A DNA stretch of 64,000 bases. Source: Diplonema papillatum (Eukaryota > Euglenozoa > Diplonemea > Diplonemida > Diplonemidae). The stretch covers positions 1 through 64,000 of the forward strand of contig JAPJBO010000409.1 in the NCBI GenBank assembly GCA_030068145.1. The letters are read 5' to 3'. This document shows positions 39,001-49,111 of the stretch, piece by piece; position 1 is the first letter of the stretch, and the number at the start of each line of letters is the position of its first letter. The notes beneath the pieces were generated by a model that was not told the origin of the DNA, did no database searches, and was given only the letters and a program-made list of their open reading frames with translations. The position numbers and the translations under genes are program-made.

Positions 39001-42000
39001 CACGCGCCGCACGATCTCATCCGCGACCTTCTCGTTCCCCTCGGCGCACACTTTCGTCAAAACATGGCTGCTCCCGCCCGCCGGCGTCTCGCCCAGCAGC
39101 CCGGCAACCACTTCGATCAGCCGCCCGGACACCGTATCCTTTAAAGCTGGGAGGCAGCCGAAAACCCACTCCCCTTGGAAATCCCCACTCTCTGTCGTAC
39201 GGAACGTTCCTTCCCCCTTCCGCTCTCCAGGACCACCAGCGGAAAGCGCTATTCCGGGGTGAGAGGATGCCACTGCATCTGTACAAGAACGGGAAACAGA
39301 CAGGCCGTCCGCGCCGGTTTCGAACGACGACAAAGATGGCCCGCGAAGAGCATGTGCCATGGCAGCGGTAGCTGTGAAGGACGGGGATCGTCGGAGGAGC
39401 TGTCGGGCGGGCGCGAACCCGGCTTTCGCCTCGGAAAGGATCAGAGAGAGGAGGAGCGGCGGCGGGTTGTCAGGCAGCGCCGGGCAGCACGATATGATGG
39501 ATTGGCTGGCGTACGGGATGCGTCGGATGGACCCACAACTGGACGACAAGTAGCGCAAGGCCCAGTCGACGTGCTGCGGTGGCGTGTTGCGCGTGAGGGA
39601 CGAGGCTTCCGTGCGGACGAGGGACGCTTCGTGAGACGAGGCCAAGGTCAGCAGAATCGACAACGAACCCCGATCGTAAAGAACTTCGCTGGGCAACGCA
39701 CGGAGGCACTGAGAAATCCCTTTGTAGTCAGAAGGATCCAGGCAGTCCCGCACGACGTGCACGATGTCACCGGACACTTCGCCCACCGCCTGCTCTCTGG
39801 TTATTCTAGCGGGTTCCCCTCTCGCCGCACTCTCCAGGTCCCAGACTTTCAGCAAGCACAGCGCCACCACCCTGGCCGCTCGTCCGCCCCGATCCTCGGC
39901 CAGTCTCTTCACCGCGTTGAAGGCTTCGGCTCTCCACCAATCCTTCTCGGCCACCAGTGATTGCAGCGCCTTGCGGCTTTCTGTGATGACTTTGTTCCCC
40001 TCCGGCACGTCTTGCGAGGAGAACCACCCGGCACTGGGAACGGTCCACTTGTCTCGGGCGGCGCCCGTCAGCTGGTTCCAGCAGGTCCTATACTTACTTC
40101 TCGACTGGCTGGATTCGAGGTGGATACGGGTGATGTGATAGTCGGCCGCTTTGAGCCGTTCGATTTCGCTCGCGAGGCTTGGGAAACAGCTGAACGCGAC
40201 CAGCGACGCGGTTCCGGCTGGGCCGGAGACGGACGAGGTTTGCTTCTCGTCGTACCCGCTGGCGGGGGTTCCTTCCGACCAGATGTCTCGGACAATACAC
40301 GGATCGATGGCAGCAGCGTTGTGGAGGTCTTCCAGTAAAAGCATGATGATTGCCTGACTCGGACATGACCGAACGAGCGCAGCCGCACTCGACCTGATAC
40401 AACGATCGGGATGCACAGCGGACACAGCAACCAGCGCCGTCACCGTCTGCACTGGCGTTCTCTCCCCCTGCAACCCGAACGGCAGCAGCCTGAACAGCAC
40501 CCCGAAGACGCCAGGCGACAGCAACGGCCAATCTTCGGGCCCCGCCCCATCGGTGAGCAGCAACTCGGCCGCCGGTGCGAGCCACGTCCCGCGCCACCAG
40601 TCGCGCGGGAACTCCGTTCGCAAGTCGAAGGACGCGAGCTCCGCCAGCCGCAGCCGGGCGCCCGCCGCCCTTCGACGGCCGCCCGCGCCGAGCCACGCCT
40701 CGACCGCGGCGGCGATCAAACGGGACGCCAGCACCAGCGTGAAGTCGCATCCGCCGCCCCGCAGCCCGCCCCACTCGGACGCGAGCCCGAAACCGCGCCG
40801 GCCCTCCCCCGGCGGCCCCGCCGCCCCTGCCGCTGGGCGGGACACAGTCTTCGCCGCGATGTCGGCGTACGCGTCTCTCACGCGCTGCGACGGGGAGAGG
40901 AGGGCGAGCGCGATGACGGTGGCCGGGAGCAGGACTTCGTCCGCCAGGTACCCTTGGTACATCAAGGGTAGAGCCTCGTCGGGCTGAGACAGAGACGGGT
41001 TTATACTGGCCTGCGCCAGGGGGCGGAGCACGGCAGCACAAGAGGGGATGGTAAGGGTGTCTTGGAACGCACGGAAGACTGGGTGCCGCATGATTAAAGT
41101 GAGGCAGTGGAGTGTCGTCGACAGCGAAGGAGGCGTGGTGGACGGGAAGGGTTGCGGTGTGATGCCGAGATCGGTTGGTGTGACCAGTTGCTCGACGAGG
41201 GCGTACGTGATGTAAAAAGAGGGACCGACCCTACAGGCCACGAAACCCGCCTGCGCAAAGTGCAGCGGCATGTGGTGCAAGCACCATTTATCCGCGACCC
41301 CATCGAGTGCCCAAGGGAACGCTACGCCTTGCGAACCCACCGCACCGGGCCGTGCCTCCTCCGTATCGACCGTGGACACTGCTCTGGCCAATGCTTGTGG
41401 ACCTTCTGGTTCATTTCCCCGAACTTTCGTATGCTGCCTGGACAACCACGAGGTGAGCAGTACGCCGTGTAGCCGCTCGAGTGCTGCTTTCTTGGTCAGC
41501 ACGTTCGCGCGAAACGGGATCGACGACGCAAATCCGGACGCCGGGTCCCCGGCTGCAGAGCCCGCGTGTTTGGTGCTCTTTTTCCCTTCGATCCGCCCGC
41601 AGGCGGACACCTGCCGCGCCACCACCGCTTCCAGCACTGTCATCCCTTTGGCGAAGATCGACCTCTCGACGTCACCTTCTGCCATCACCATCGCCTGCCC
41701 CGCGTCGCTTTCACGCACCTTCCGCCCGTCACCTCCAGCCACCGGCGTCCTGACGTGCCAGAGCTGAAGCAGCTCTGGCGTGTCGTCGCGAGGTGGCTCC
41801 GGTACGCTCGGAGGACAGATCCTCTCACGGGGTCTTGACGTCAGATCCACCTCGCCGCCGCCGTGCTTGCGCACCGCGGTTTTCGGTGGCGAAAGCGGGG
41901 CAACGAAGGATGGAACGCCTTGTTCCGCCGTGGGAACGGGGCATTGCGCCGCCGGCCTGCTCGCGCCGCTCAACGACTGCGTGTACTTCGCATAGAGGGA

Positions 42001-43416
42001 AGTGCCCGAGGTCGCGGGGGGTCTCGGCGGGGCGGACCCGGTTTTGCGCTCGTATCTGTCGTACGGCCTTGGCTGCACGGCGATCCGCGGCGTCTTGCAG
42101 CCAATAGGTTCCCCCGAGGGTAATGTCGGTCTGTCCGAGGTGGGATCCAGCAGCAGGGCCTGCTGGCTCGGCGGGTTCAAGGCGGGCTGCGGCGCTTCGC
42201 CGCAGTCCGACAGGGCGGCCTCCCCACCCTGGGCCCGGCTCCTCGCTCCCCCAGCGAGCGCCGCCGCCATCCTGTTCAAGGTCCGCGCGAACGTCTTCTC
42301 CACGGGAGGCGGTCCATCCTCGCCGCCCTGCGGCCCACCCGACACCCCGCCGCTGCTGTGCGCCTGCGGTTCGCCCCCCGGTGAACCGTCCCCTTTTTGC
42401 GCCCCAGCGCCGTCGGTGGGGGTCGCCGCTGCCTTCGGTTGCCCCGGGTCCGCTTTCGCGTCCGGCGGCGCCCCCTTCTTCGTCGGCGGCGCCCAGTCCG
42501 CCGGCACGTCGTCGTCGTCATCGGCACCGGCATCTGCATCGGAATCGGCATTGGCATCAGGCGGCGGGGCCGGCGCCTTGCGCGGCGGGGTCTTGCTCCG
42601 CGGCTTACCCGGGGGGTCTGGAGGGGGGGCGTCCCCCGCAGGTTCGGGGGGGAGGTCGTCGTCGGGGGTATGGTGGGGCCGGTACGGGTAGGCGAGGGCC
42701 ATGGTCGGGTAGACGAGGCCCCACGCGCGGTCCAGCTGGGGGACGGTCAGCTGGATCGCGAACGGGGCGAGGTCGACGGGTGGGTCGGCCGCGGCGCCGC
42801 AGGGCTCGGCGTCCGTGTCCGCCGTCGTTTCCGACTCGCACGATTCCATCGTCGAGACCGCGGACAGCGCGTCGCTGGCGTCGGCATCCGCCTCGAATTT
42901 GGGCCCCCCGAGAGCACTTTCCCCGGGGGACGGCTGCGGGGTGGGGTTCCCGGGGGTTTGCCCGTCGGCGTCAGCGCCAGCGGCGGGATCCCCTTCCGCG
43001 GGTGCGGTTGCCTCGTGGGCGGGGGCGTGTGCCTGGGGGTCGTCGGGCTGCTGGGCCTGGAGGCGCTTGAGCGCCGCCTTGGTGCGGGCGAGCAGGATTT
43101 TGCACCGGGCCCGGCCGTCGAGCGCGGGGGGCCGTTTTCCGGCCCGGCCGCAGCCCACGGCGGCCTCGGCGTCGGCCCGTCCCTGCGCGTCGGCCGCAAA
43201 CAGGGGCAGGGCCGCCCAGCTGCCGGCGGCGGGGCCGTTGACCGCAAGGGCGCCTTCCGCGGCCAGCACGGCCACGACGCGGGCGGTGGTCGCGGCGGAG
43301 ACGCCGGCGAGCGCCGCCCAGTACCGGGCCACCGTCGCGAGCGGCACCGCCGCGTCCGCCGGGAACACGCACAGGCTGGCGAGCAGCTCCCGGTGGCGTA
43401 TCACGGCGGGCTGCAT
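36046..43416 (-). CDS. Giant helical-repeat (HEAT/ARM-like) protein, 2,456 residues
   Basis: An uninterrupted frame from an ATG at 43416; the frame is open further to 43728, but that part looks like UTR and contains splice-like signals. Residues 1-90 are helical with a winged-helix-like pattern (VARYWAALAGVSAATTARVV). Residues ~115-550 are Pro/Ala/Asp-rich and probably disordered. From ~570 to ~1660 paired amphipathic helices of about 35-40 residues recur, as in HEAT/ARM solenoids. Residues ~1670-1830 are Ser/Asp/Pro-rich with repeated DESRDPT-like units. Helical repeats resume to the C-terminus. No catalytic motif was seen. It is probably a large scaffold; the exact family is not recognised. 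The size and the lack of introns in 7.4 kb are notable. Confidence 0.75.
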   Translation of the reverse strand: MQPAVIRHRELLASLCVFPADAAVPLATVARYWAALAGVSAATTARVVAVLAAEGALAVNGPAAGSWAALPLFAADAQGRADAEAAVGCGRAGKRPPALDGRARCKILLARTKAALKRLQAQQPDDPQAHAPAHEATAPAEGDPAAGADADGQTPGNPTPQPSPGESALGGPKFEADADASDALSAVSTMESCESETTADTDAEPCGAAADPPVDLAPFAIQLTVPQLDRAWGLVYPTMALAYPYRPHHTPDDDLPPEPAGDAPPPDPPGKPRSKTPPRKAPAPPPDANADSDADAGADDDDDVPADWAPPTKKGAPPDAKADPGQPKAAATPTDGAGAQKGDGSPGGEPQAHSSGGVSGGPQGGEDGPPPVEKTFARTLNRMAAALAGGARSRAQGGEAALSDCGEAPQPALNPPSQQALLLDPTSDRPTLPSGEPIGCKTPRIAVQPRPYDRYERKTGSAPPRPPATSGTSLYAKYTQSLSGASRPAAQCPVPTAEQGVPSFVAPLSPPKTAVRKHGGGEVDLTSRPRERICPPSVPEPPRDDTPELLQLWHVRTPVAGGDGRKVRESDAGQAMVMAEGDVERSIFAKGMTVLEAVVARQVSACGRIEGKKSTKHAGSAAGDPASGFASSIPFRANVLTKKAALERLHGVLLTSWLSRQHTKVRGNEPEGPQALARAVSTVDTEEARPGAVGSQGVAFPWALDGVADKWCLHHMPLHFAQAGFVACRVGPSFYITYALVEQLVTPTDLGITPQPFPSTTPPSLSTTLHCLTLIMRHPVFRAFQDTLTIPSCAAVLRPLAQASINPSLSQPDEALPLMYQGYLADEVLLPATVIALALLSPSQRVRDAYADIAAKTVSRPAAGAAGPPGEGRRGFGLASEWGGLRGGGCDFTLVLASRLIAAAVEAWLGAGGRRRAAGARLRLAELASFDLRTEFPRDWWRGTWLAPAAELLLTDGAGPEDWPLLSPGVFGVLFRLLPFGLQGERTPVQTVTALVAVSAVHPDRCIRSSAAALVRSCPSQAIIMLLLEDLHNAAAIDPCIVRDIWSEGTPASGYDEKQTSSVSGPAGTASLVAFSCFPSLASEIERLKAADYHITRIHLESSQSRSKYRTCWNQLTGAARDKWTVPSAGWFSSQDVPEGNKVITESRKALQSLVAEKDWWRAEAFNAVKRLAEDRGGRAARVVALCLLKVWDLESAARGEPARITREQAVGEVSGDIVHVVRDCLDPSDYKGISQCLRALPSEVLYDRGSLSILLTLASSHEASLVRTEASSLTRNTPPQHVDWALRYLSSSCGSIRRIPYASQSIISCCPALPDNPPPLLLSLILSEAKAGFAPARQLLRRSPSFTATAAMAHALRGPSLSSFETGADGLSVSRSCTDAVASSHPGIALSAGGPGERKGEGTFRTTESGDFQGEWVFGCLPALKDTVSGRLIEVVAGLLGETPAGGSSHVLTKVCAEGNEKVADEIVRRVARASSACVAEKLLKGLPAVGQFSVAVVDALIRLATAGTEAGEKVQAALRDRVTSFPDLSSASAKKLAAELRPVISEHLHAASRLALAEANPPGPGCPSPVVGPVTSTLTGVLNGVSPSFLPYLGRDDPAVLCLLQLTWRSPSVRCREGARDFFARSPWGVEVLVRHLSEVILAFVERQGWGEDSGPQPRAAEAAGAAPGEKGEADETDGKERLNRPSPGENENKGEEPGSSPSPSSASDEKPVIFGDSATAYLGVDESDESSLPKDAVSSSLSPADTSDESRDPTDNSSPSPSRVGKSDGSRDPTESASPLPGPVHPRRDEMKEFRSSKDGCSPAPSSSVCPVHSAPAPTAGGTAESQEPAPEIEKVHFLRAVQALSQDLAAVAPGVLDPLMRLGAEHEDAEVSALCAGVFSKSRATAHTLAQSFRYLTPGREHNFLRVLPRVLDGPLPTELLARLLEAAVSHHHPDVRNTCQEVIRQNVQTLGQRVDLEAWLHGGLAPMLDHLDRAGSLAGLAARQPSAPKSAGGGTSFRRRAPAAGLAGGGGAAPQSETTGLPPGVLAHSQAAGLYAGGGSPRDGGRRRCGEPRFAPGGLPPLLALLLEGMVLSPSADVDRLLACVETAPVAPPLAAGLCLLLRHEAEPVAARALRLLRRTSRLASGGCGGAAHEALVFRLFSAEIRALLLPRVEKTWRPRDARSLTRILELSDQWCLSRQATVPDGRLLLRVLSSIEEGVPGSRGVNRGFFLERLAECPHFADLPCDHPPGAQLSSDEDEEDRGRAQTAWNDDLAVFVKAWALCARLLRGVAAEDARRDCTEELFDRYGGDRRWLPLLARTLCCFPEPAGGGGGAGAPGESSARSLDTAFGLRKKAEARAKAFDAVAQAAVAHGAPWAVGLARRSPSLWPGLVHAVGDALFRCPAAPVARRRVLQQAAHAFSALPDLAAVYKTLRLHPGGTIDAICAVADGQGERDVVDALSAPARRLLMA

Positions 43417-43480
43417 CGCATGCCTTCTCCTTCCCCCCTCACCTTGCCTCGCAGTCCCACGCTTCTTTTTGCTGGATATC

Positions 43481-43554
43481 CTGGAAAAGTTAGCGAAATT
43501 GCATTGTTGCTGCTGGAAAATAATAGGTGGCAGCGTTTTGCCATGAAAACTTAC
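43481..43554 (-). other. Candidate 5' UTR intron (or trans-splice acceptor) of the giant gene
   Basis: On the minus strand a GTAAGT donor lies at 43554-43549 and an acceptor GCTAACTTTTCCAG ends at 43481, 64 bases before the ATG; a second TATTATTTTCCAG ends at 43513. The CTAAC plus pyrimidine tract plus CAG could equally be a spliced-leader acceptor. Confidence 0.4.
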
Positions 43555-43728
43555 CAAAGCAGGATTTCTTGTTGTGGTGGCAAAATTGCAGTGTTGGGGG
43601 TGATGGTTGCCAAAGCAGGTGATTTGCGGGGAAGGGGCCCGCCGCTTGATGGCCGGACCAGGTGCAAAGACTTGCTCACAACATAGCGCGGTCTCATTTG
43701 TTTGTGCCCGTAACAGCCTCGACTTCAA

Positions 43729-43892
43729 CCCGCCCGGGTGCGCAGAGCCGCTCAGCTGCCGTCGGTGGGGCCGTTCCGCGAGGACGCCCCCTCGTTCGGT
43801 TCCAATTGCGGTTCACCGCGTCCTCTCATGCATGATTGATTCTTCAGAAAAGAAGGTTGCTGACTGAGCGATTATCTTACTGCACACTGCAG
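43729..43892. other. Short intergenic stretch
   Basis: Contains the dispersed CCTCTCATGCATGATTGATT motif at about 43824-43843. No gene. Confidence 0.5.
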
Positions 43893-43998
43893 AAGAAATG
43901 CGTAGTTTTGTTTTATTCTTTTACTTGTTGTTGTCGACAACATATTGTGGTTGAGGTGTCATTCAGATGTAGATCTCAAGCCGCCCACGTCAAATTCT
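43893..43998 (-). repeat. Retrotransposon target flank, locus 2
   Basis: Matches 15703-15807 (see there), including TTGTCGACAA and GACGTGGGCGGC. It again lies immediately downstream of a family A 3' terminus. Confidence 0.7.
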
Positions 43999-44058
43999 GT
44001 TAAGCATTGAGTTCTTTTAAGTACATGAACCACATGGATTAGCATGCACTGAGACTTT
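43999..44058 (-). mobile_element. Non-LTR retrotransposon family A, copy 4 (3' tail only)
   Basis: Only about 55 bases of the family A 3' UTR remain, from GTGCATGCTAATCC to TGCTTAAC on the minus strand. They sit directly against the target flank. Confidence 0.75.
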
Positions 44059-44390
44059 GTTAAGCAGCGGCTGTCAAAACTTGCCGTGACACCTATGTGA
44101 TGCAAGGTAAAGGAGAAAATTGGAAGTATTTGGGAACTTGATATTTTGTTGGGACCCTCGTAGCTCGCTGGGTCGGGCGCGCCAGGTATGTGCTGGGCGA
44201 ATTCCTGTCTGGGCTCGGACTGTGAAGTCCTCTTGGGTTTCCGTCGCAAGTTCTCTCGTGTATGCCTACACCGAACCAGTTTGCGAACGGGTTTCCGGAC
44301 CTTGTTGTCGTTATACCACAGAAGCGACACTTCGGCACGGTGGCTCGTGAGTCGGGAAGTTGCGTTTCTGGGATGTTCGCCGGCAAGATA
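44059..44390 (-). mobile_element. Retroelement family B, locus 2, with C2HC finger
   Basis: Ends in GCTTAACAAA against copy 4 of family A. The minus strand encodes CRFC...IHERTC, a C-x2-C...H-x3-C finger, around 44240-44335, and in another frame PGAPDPASYE, shared with locus 1. No ATG and at least one frameshift, so it is a dead remnant. Fingers of this type are common in site-specific LINEs. Confidence 0.5.
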
Positions 44391-44392
44391 AC

Positions 44393-44634
44393 CCGTGACG
44401 TGTCAAGACGGTGCTCCCGCGCGGGACGTTCTCGCCCGCCTCTGTTGTTGAACGCTTACGCCCGCCACTAAACCCAGATTTACCTGTGTTTCGTGTGGGC
44501 TACAGCACATTTACCTCCTTTGATCTATCGCAACTGGCAGTCTCCTCAAGCATTTCCTACAAAGCAGGTGCTTATACAAAAAAAACACCGTGACGTGTCA
44601 AGACGGTGCTCCCCCGCGGGACGTTCTCGCCCGC
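44393..44634. repeat. Direct repeats flanking a dispersed repeat C segment
   Basis: CCGTGACGTGTCAAGACGG blocks of ~47 bp at 44393-44440 and 44588-44634 flank 44448-44582. The flanked segment matches 57987-58127 at most positions (AACGCTTACGCCCGCCACT, TTTCCTACAAAGCAGGTGCT). Confidence 0.75.
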
Positions 44635-46986
44635 CAGCCAGAACGGCCCCCCAGCTGACGCCGTCACCCTCGGTAACGGGGCCGCAGCCCACACCGCGCC
44701 TCCGATGTCGGGAGACAAGGTTTTTCGGCTAGTTGCGAGGAGCCACCTGCAAGAGTTGCTCAAAGCATGAACGTCGAGGGTAGCGCGCATCAGATCTGAA
44801 GCCCTTGGCATAGTGGCACGAATGAATCGAGCTGGTCGGACGCGGCCCTGCTGCGGCAGTGCAGTCAAGCCACCAGATCTCGCCGGGCCACCGCTGCAAT
44901 GAACGGCGGGAAAAAATGGAAAACACTTTTTTTTATTGCAGCGCGCGCATATGATGCTCATCATCTTCTTATCTCCCCTCCCTCGGTTGGAGCTTCTGTG
45001 GGCGAAGCGCACGCACCCTTTTTTGTGTTTCTTTCTTTTTTCGTTGGGGTTCCTCTTGTAGAATTGTGCACTTGAAGATGAACTCGTTGTTTGCTTTTCC
45101 GGCGAACCTTTTCGCTCGTTCGACTCTACCGTTTGGAAGTTGCTTGGCGTAGTTTTTCAACTTTTTTGCTTTCGTATTTTTTTTTGTGTTTCCGACAATC
45201 CCGAATGGACGTCCAATTTTTGTTTAGAGTGAAAGTTCGCTTGAAACTCCGGGGTTTTAAAGTCTCCGGGTGACCTTCGTCGTTAAGGGAAGATATTCTT
45301 TGTGCTCTGAGTGTCGTAAGAGTGGTGGTTACACGAGGTAAGAGGATCGGTGGGTACCTTGGTTGTTGGTCATTGTTTCGGCCATTGCCCACATACCTTA
45401 CTTACGGTAGGCCCTCCTCAGTATGGTGCCGCAGTAGGTGACTGTCTGTCTTCTTGGTACCGTCTGACCGTCTCTTTTCTGTGGTGCTGCTTTTTTAAGT
45501 GAAAGCTCGCTCGGAATTCCTACTTCGCGGCTCGGAGAAGGAGCTCTGCTTTCGACAGACAACAAATCGATGCACCGCCGAGGTATATAATCGTGGCCCT
45601 TGCTGCATCGCAGGGCGACTCGGCATAAGTACGTCTGCAGTATACTATGAGCATGATGCCTTGCTCTTTTGGCTTTTTGAAGCACCAGGGTCGCGATATT
45701 CTGCAACGTACGCAAAGTCGCAAACCCCGAAAAAGAAATGCCGAACCTGGGACCCCCAGCCCCATTTTGGGGGGTGTCCCAGGTTTTACCCGGTTCAACA
45801 CTAGTCCAATTACGGTAGGTAACATTTTGAAACACATCTGCCGCGTTTCGGTCCTGTAAGCCGCGGACACATTTGGCGCACCATCAACAGCGTAGAACCT
45901 GAGGGTCTGCGTTGTGAGTCGTGGCCTGCCAAATGGCTGTTCGTAGCTTGTCACAGCCAGGACCCTTCGAGGCCAGTCCGTCTTCGTGTCTGAGCAACCA
46001 GTTCCAAAGCTCACGGTGTTCGCCCAGCTTGTGACGATTACGGGTGGAAACGCACGAGCTCGAATAAATGGTACCGCGGGGGGAAAGGGGTGGGGGATTG
46101 CAAGAACGTGCTAGGAATGGCAATGTGCCTAACACCGCACTGGTCCCCATCTGCACCGTGAAGGGGGTGGGGTAAAAGTCCACGATTCGACGGATACATC
46201 GTGTTCATACCCCAATTCCCCGAGACGCCCGGGTATGGAGGCTGTCTCGGTTCTCAAACGCTTCCGGGGGCCCTTCGACGAACATACTCGCGGTCAAGCC
46301 GGCAGGCCGGCCACGCTTTGGGCGCGTTTGATGTGACCCACACTCTGGACCGGGACAAGCTCGGACCGGAAATATCTTCCGATCCGCATTTTGTGTTTCC
46401 GACAATCCGAATGGACGTACAGATTGGTGTCTTTCGACCTTTTGGATGTTTGTGAAGTTCAGCATTTTTTTTTTTTTCGGCAGCCAATGCGCGGGCTCTC
46501 TTGGCAGCTGTAGTATCCAGGCTGTTTCAAGCTTGAAGAACACTTCAAGATGCCGGTATTTTCAAGTCCCCGAGTCGGGATGGGGTCCTTTGTAGAGTTT
46601 TCGAGGTTGTAAGGTCGGGTATTTTAGAGTCTCCGGCTGACCATTGATGCTGGTATCAGACAGTGTTCGAAGTTGGGCCAAGTGCCGGAGGTCCGCGTTA
46701 AAGAAAAGGCCAAGTTGTAGTTGGGGTTGTTTCTTGGTGAAATTCCCCTACCCAACACTTGAAGGGCAAGGCAATCCCATTGAGATATAAGGGAAACGCA
46801 CCTCGTGTCTTCTCCCCTCAGCCTCCGTCGAAATAAGCACCGACCCCTCCGAGTGTGTTTACCGGCCAGCCAAGGGAGCCAAGTAGTTAGCATTCGCGAC
46901 ACGTTGGTGAACGTGGATACACGCGGAGAGAGACCGCCGGTGGGTCCTTTGTCGCTCGTTTGTGGGTTTGCCCACAATCACGTATC
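44635..46986. other. Intergenic region before the foldback element
   Basis: No gene is recognised. Motifs E and D lie together at 45187-45280, E again at 46391-46441 and D at 46592-46650. A strong hairpin lies at 45746-45783 (CCTGGGAC ... GTCCCAGG). T-rich and A-rich runs occur near 44925, 45175 and 46463. Confidence 0.5.
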
Positions 46987-47017
46987 ATGCAGGGTCAAAA
47001 CCTTGTGTCTTTTTGGA
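46987..47017 (+). repeat. Left terminal inverted repeat of the foldback element
   Basis: Begins ATGCAGGGTCAAAACC and is complementary to 51230-51257. Confidence 0.8.
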
Positions 47018-47427
47018 AATGGCCAAAAAAAATCCGGGAAAAAATTGGGTTTTTTGAATTTTAAAATTTTGGAACAAAAACTGCGGTAATTTTTGAGGAA
47101 GTTAAGGGAGGTCACATTTTTACCTTACCGGGAAAATTTCCCACTGAAACCAGGGGGGGGGGGTACCGCTACCACCTTTTATAATTTTGAAGGCGCGGGC
47201 AATTATTTCCCCCCAGCCTGTACGTACACCCAGGTTCGATTCCCTTCCAAGCTCTTTTCCGCAGGCAAAACTACAGCATCGTTCTCCGAAAGTTTGATCA
47301 AAAATCCTCAAAAATCTTCTTTAAAAGATGGGGGGGTTCGGGGGGCGCAGCCCCCCGCCCAAACGGTACGGTACTAACAACCTAACAGGGCTTGTCTGGG
47401 CTTATACGTCTTGTAGAGTACCCGGCG
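47018..47427. other. Left arm, non-repetitive part
   Basis: A/T-rich DNA, then the inner inverted-repeat block at 47105-47140, then an 11-G run at 47153-47163 followed by TACC. No gene. The right arm has the same order of parts (inner block, then G-run), but its G-run is not inverted. Confidence 0.6.
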
Positions 47428-49050
47428 GAGAAACCCCCATCAATGAGAAGGTGTTTCCACCGCATTTTGAGGTGTCCCCATCAATGGTAAAGTGTTTCCA
47501 CCGCATTTTGAGGTGACCCCATCAAGGGAAAAGTGTTTCCACCGCATTTTGAGGTGTCCCCATCAAGGGTAAAGTGTTTCCACCGCATTTTGAGGTGTCC
47601 CCATCAATGGTAAGGTGTTTCCACCGCATTTTGAGGTGTCCCCATCAATGGTAAGGTGTTTCCACCGCATTTTGAGGTGTCCCCATCAATGGTAAGGTGT
47701 TTCCACCGCATTTTGAGGTGTCCCCATCAAGGGTAAAGTGTTTCCACCGCATTTTGAGGTGTCCCCATCAATGGTAAGGTGTTTCCACCGCATTTTGAGG
47801 TGTCCCCATCCGTGGTAAAGTGTTTCCACCACGTTTTGAGGTGTCCCCATCAAGGGTAAGGTGTTTCCACCGCATTTTGAGGTGTCCCCATCAATGGTAA
47901 GGTGTTTCCACCGCATTTTGAGGTGTCCCCATCAAGGGTAAAGTGTTTCCACCGCATTTTGAGGTGTCCCCATCAATGGTAAGGTGTTTCCACCGCATTT
48001 TGAGGTGTCCCCATCAAGGGTAAAGTGTTTCCACCGCATTTTGAGGTGTCCCCATCAAGGGTAAGGTGTTTCCACCGCATTTTGAGGTGTCCCCATCAAG
48101 GGTAAGGTGTTTCCACCGCATTTTGAGGTGTCCCCATCAAGGGTAAAGTGTTTCCACCACGTTTTGAGGTGTCCCCATCAAGGGTAAAGTGTTTCCACCG
48201 CATTTTGAGGTGTCCCCATCAATGGTAAAGTGTTTCCACCGCATTTTGAGGTGTCCCCATCAAGGGTAAAGTGTTTCCACCGCATTTTGAGGTGTCCCCA
48301 TCAAGGGTAAAGTGTTTCCACCGCATTTTGAGGTGTCCCCATCAATGGTAAGGTGTTTCCACCGCATTTTGAGGTGTCCCCATCAATGGTAAAGTGTTTC
48401 CACCACGTTTTGAGGTGTCCCCATCAAGGGTAAAGTGTTTCCACCGCATTTTGAGGTGTCCCCATCAAGGGTAAAGTGTTTCCACCGCATTTTGAGGTGT
48501 CCCCATCAAGGGTAAAGTGTTTCCACCGCATTTTGAGGTGTCCCCATCAAGGGTAAGGTGTTTCCACCGCATTTTGAGGTGTCCCCATCAATGGTAAGGT
48601 GTTTCCACCGCATTTTGAGGTGTCCCCATCAAGGGTAAGGTGTTTCCACCGCATTTTGAGGTGTCCCCATCAAGGGTAAGGTGTTTCCACCACGTTTTGA
48701 GGTGTCCCCATCAAGGGTAAAGTGTTTCCACCGCATTTTGAGGTGTCCCCATCAAGGGTAAGGTGTTTCCACCGCATTTTGAGGTGTCCCCATCAATGGT
48801 AAGGTGTTTCCACCGCGTTTTGAGGTGTCCCCATCAAGGGTAAGGTGTTTCCACCGCATTTTGAGGTGTCCCCATCAATGGTAAGGTGTTTCCACCACGT
48901 TTTGAGGTGTCCCCATCAAGGGTAAAGTGTTTCCACCGCATTTTGAGGTGTCCCCATCAAGGGTAAGGTGTTTCCACCGCATTTTGAGGTGTCCCCATCA
49001 ATGGTAAGGTGTTTCCACCGCATTTTGAGGTGTCCCCATCAAGGGTAAGG
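47428..49050 (+). repeat. 41-bp minisatellite, forward array (about 39 copies)
   Basis: Unit core GTGTTTCCACCGCATTTTGA then GGTGTCCCCATCAA(G/T)GGTAA. Variants include AAGG/AATG in the link, GTAAA/GTAAG and an occasional CCACGTTTTG unit. Variants are intermixed, indicating an older or more shuffled array than the inverted one. Confidence 0.95.
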
Positions 49051-49111
49051 AATTGTCGCTTGAGCACCTCGGCCTTTTTCGCACAACTTGCATGATCGCT
49101 TCTGCCGAACC
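49051..49111. other. Loop between the opposed arrays
   Basis: About 60 bases of unique DNA (AATTGTCGCTTGAGCACCTC start). It is the only non-repeat sequence at the centre of symmetry. Confidence 0.8.
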
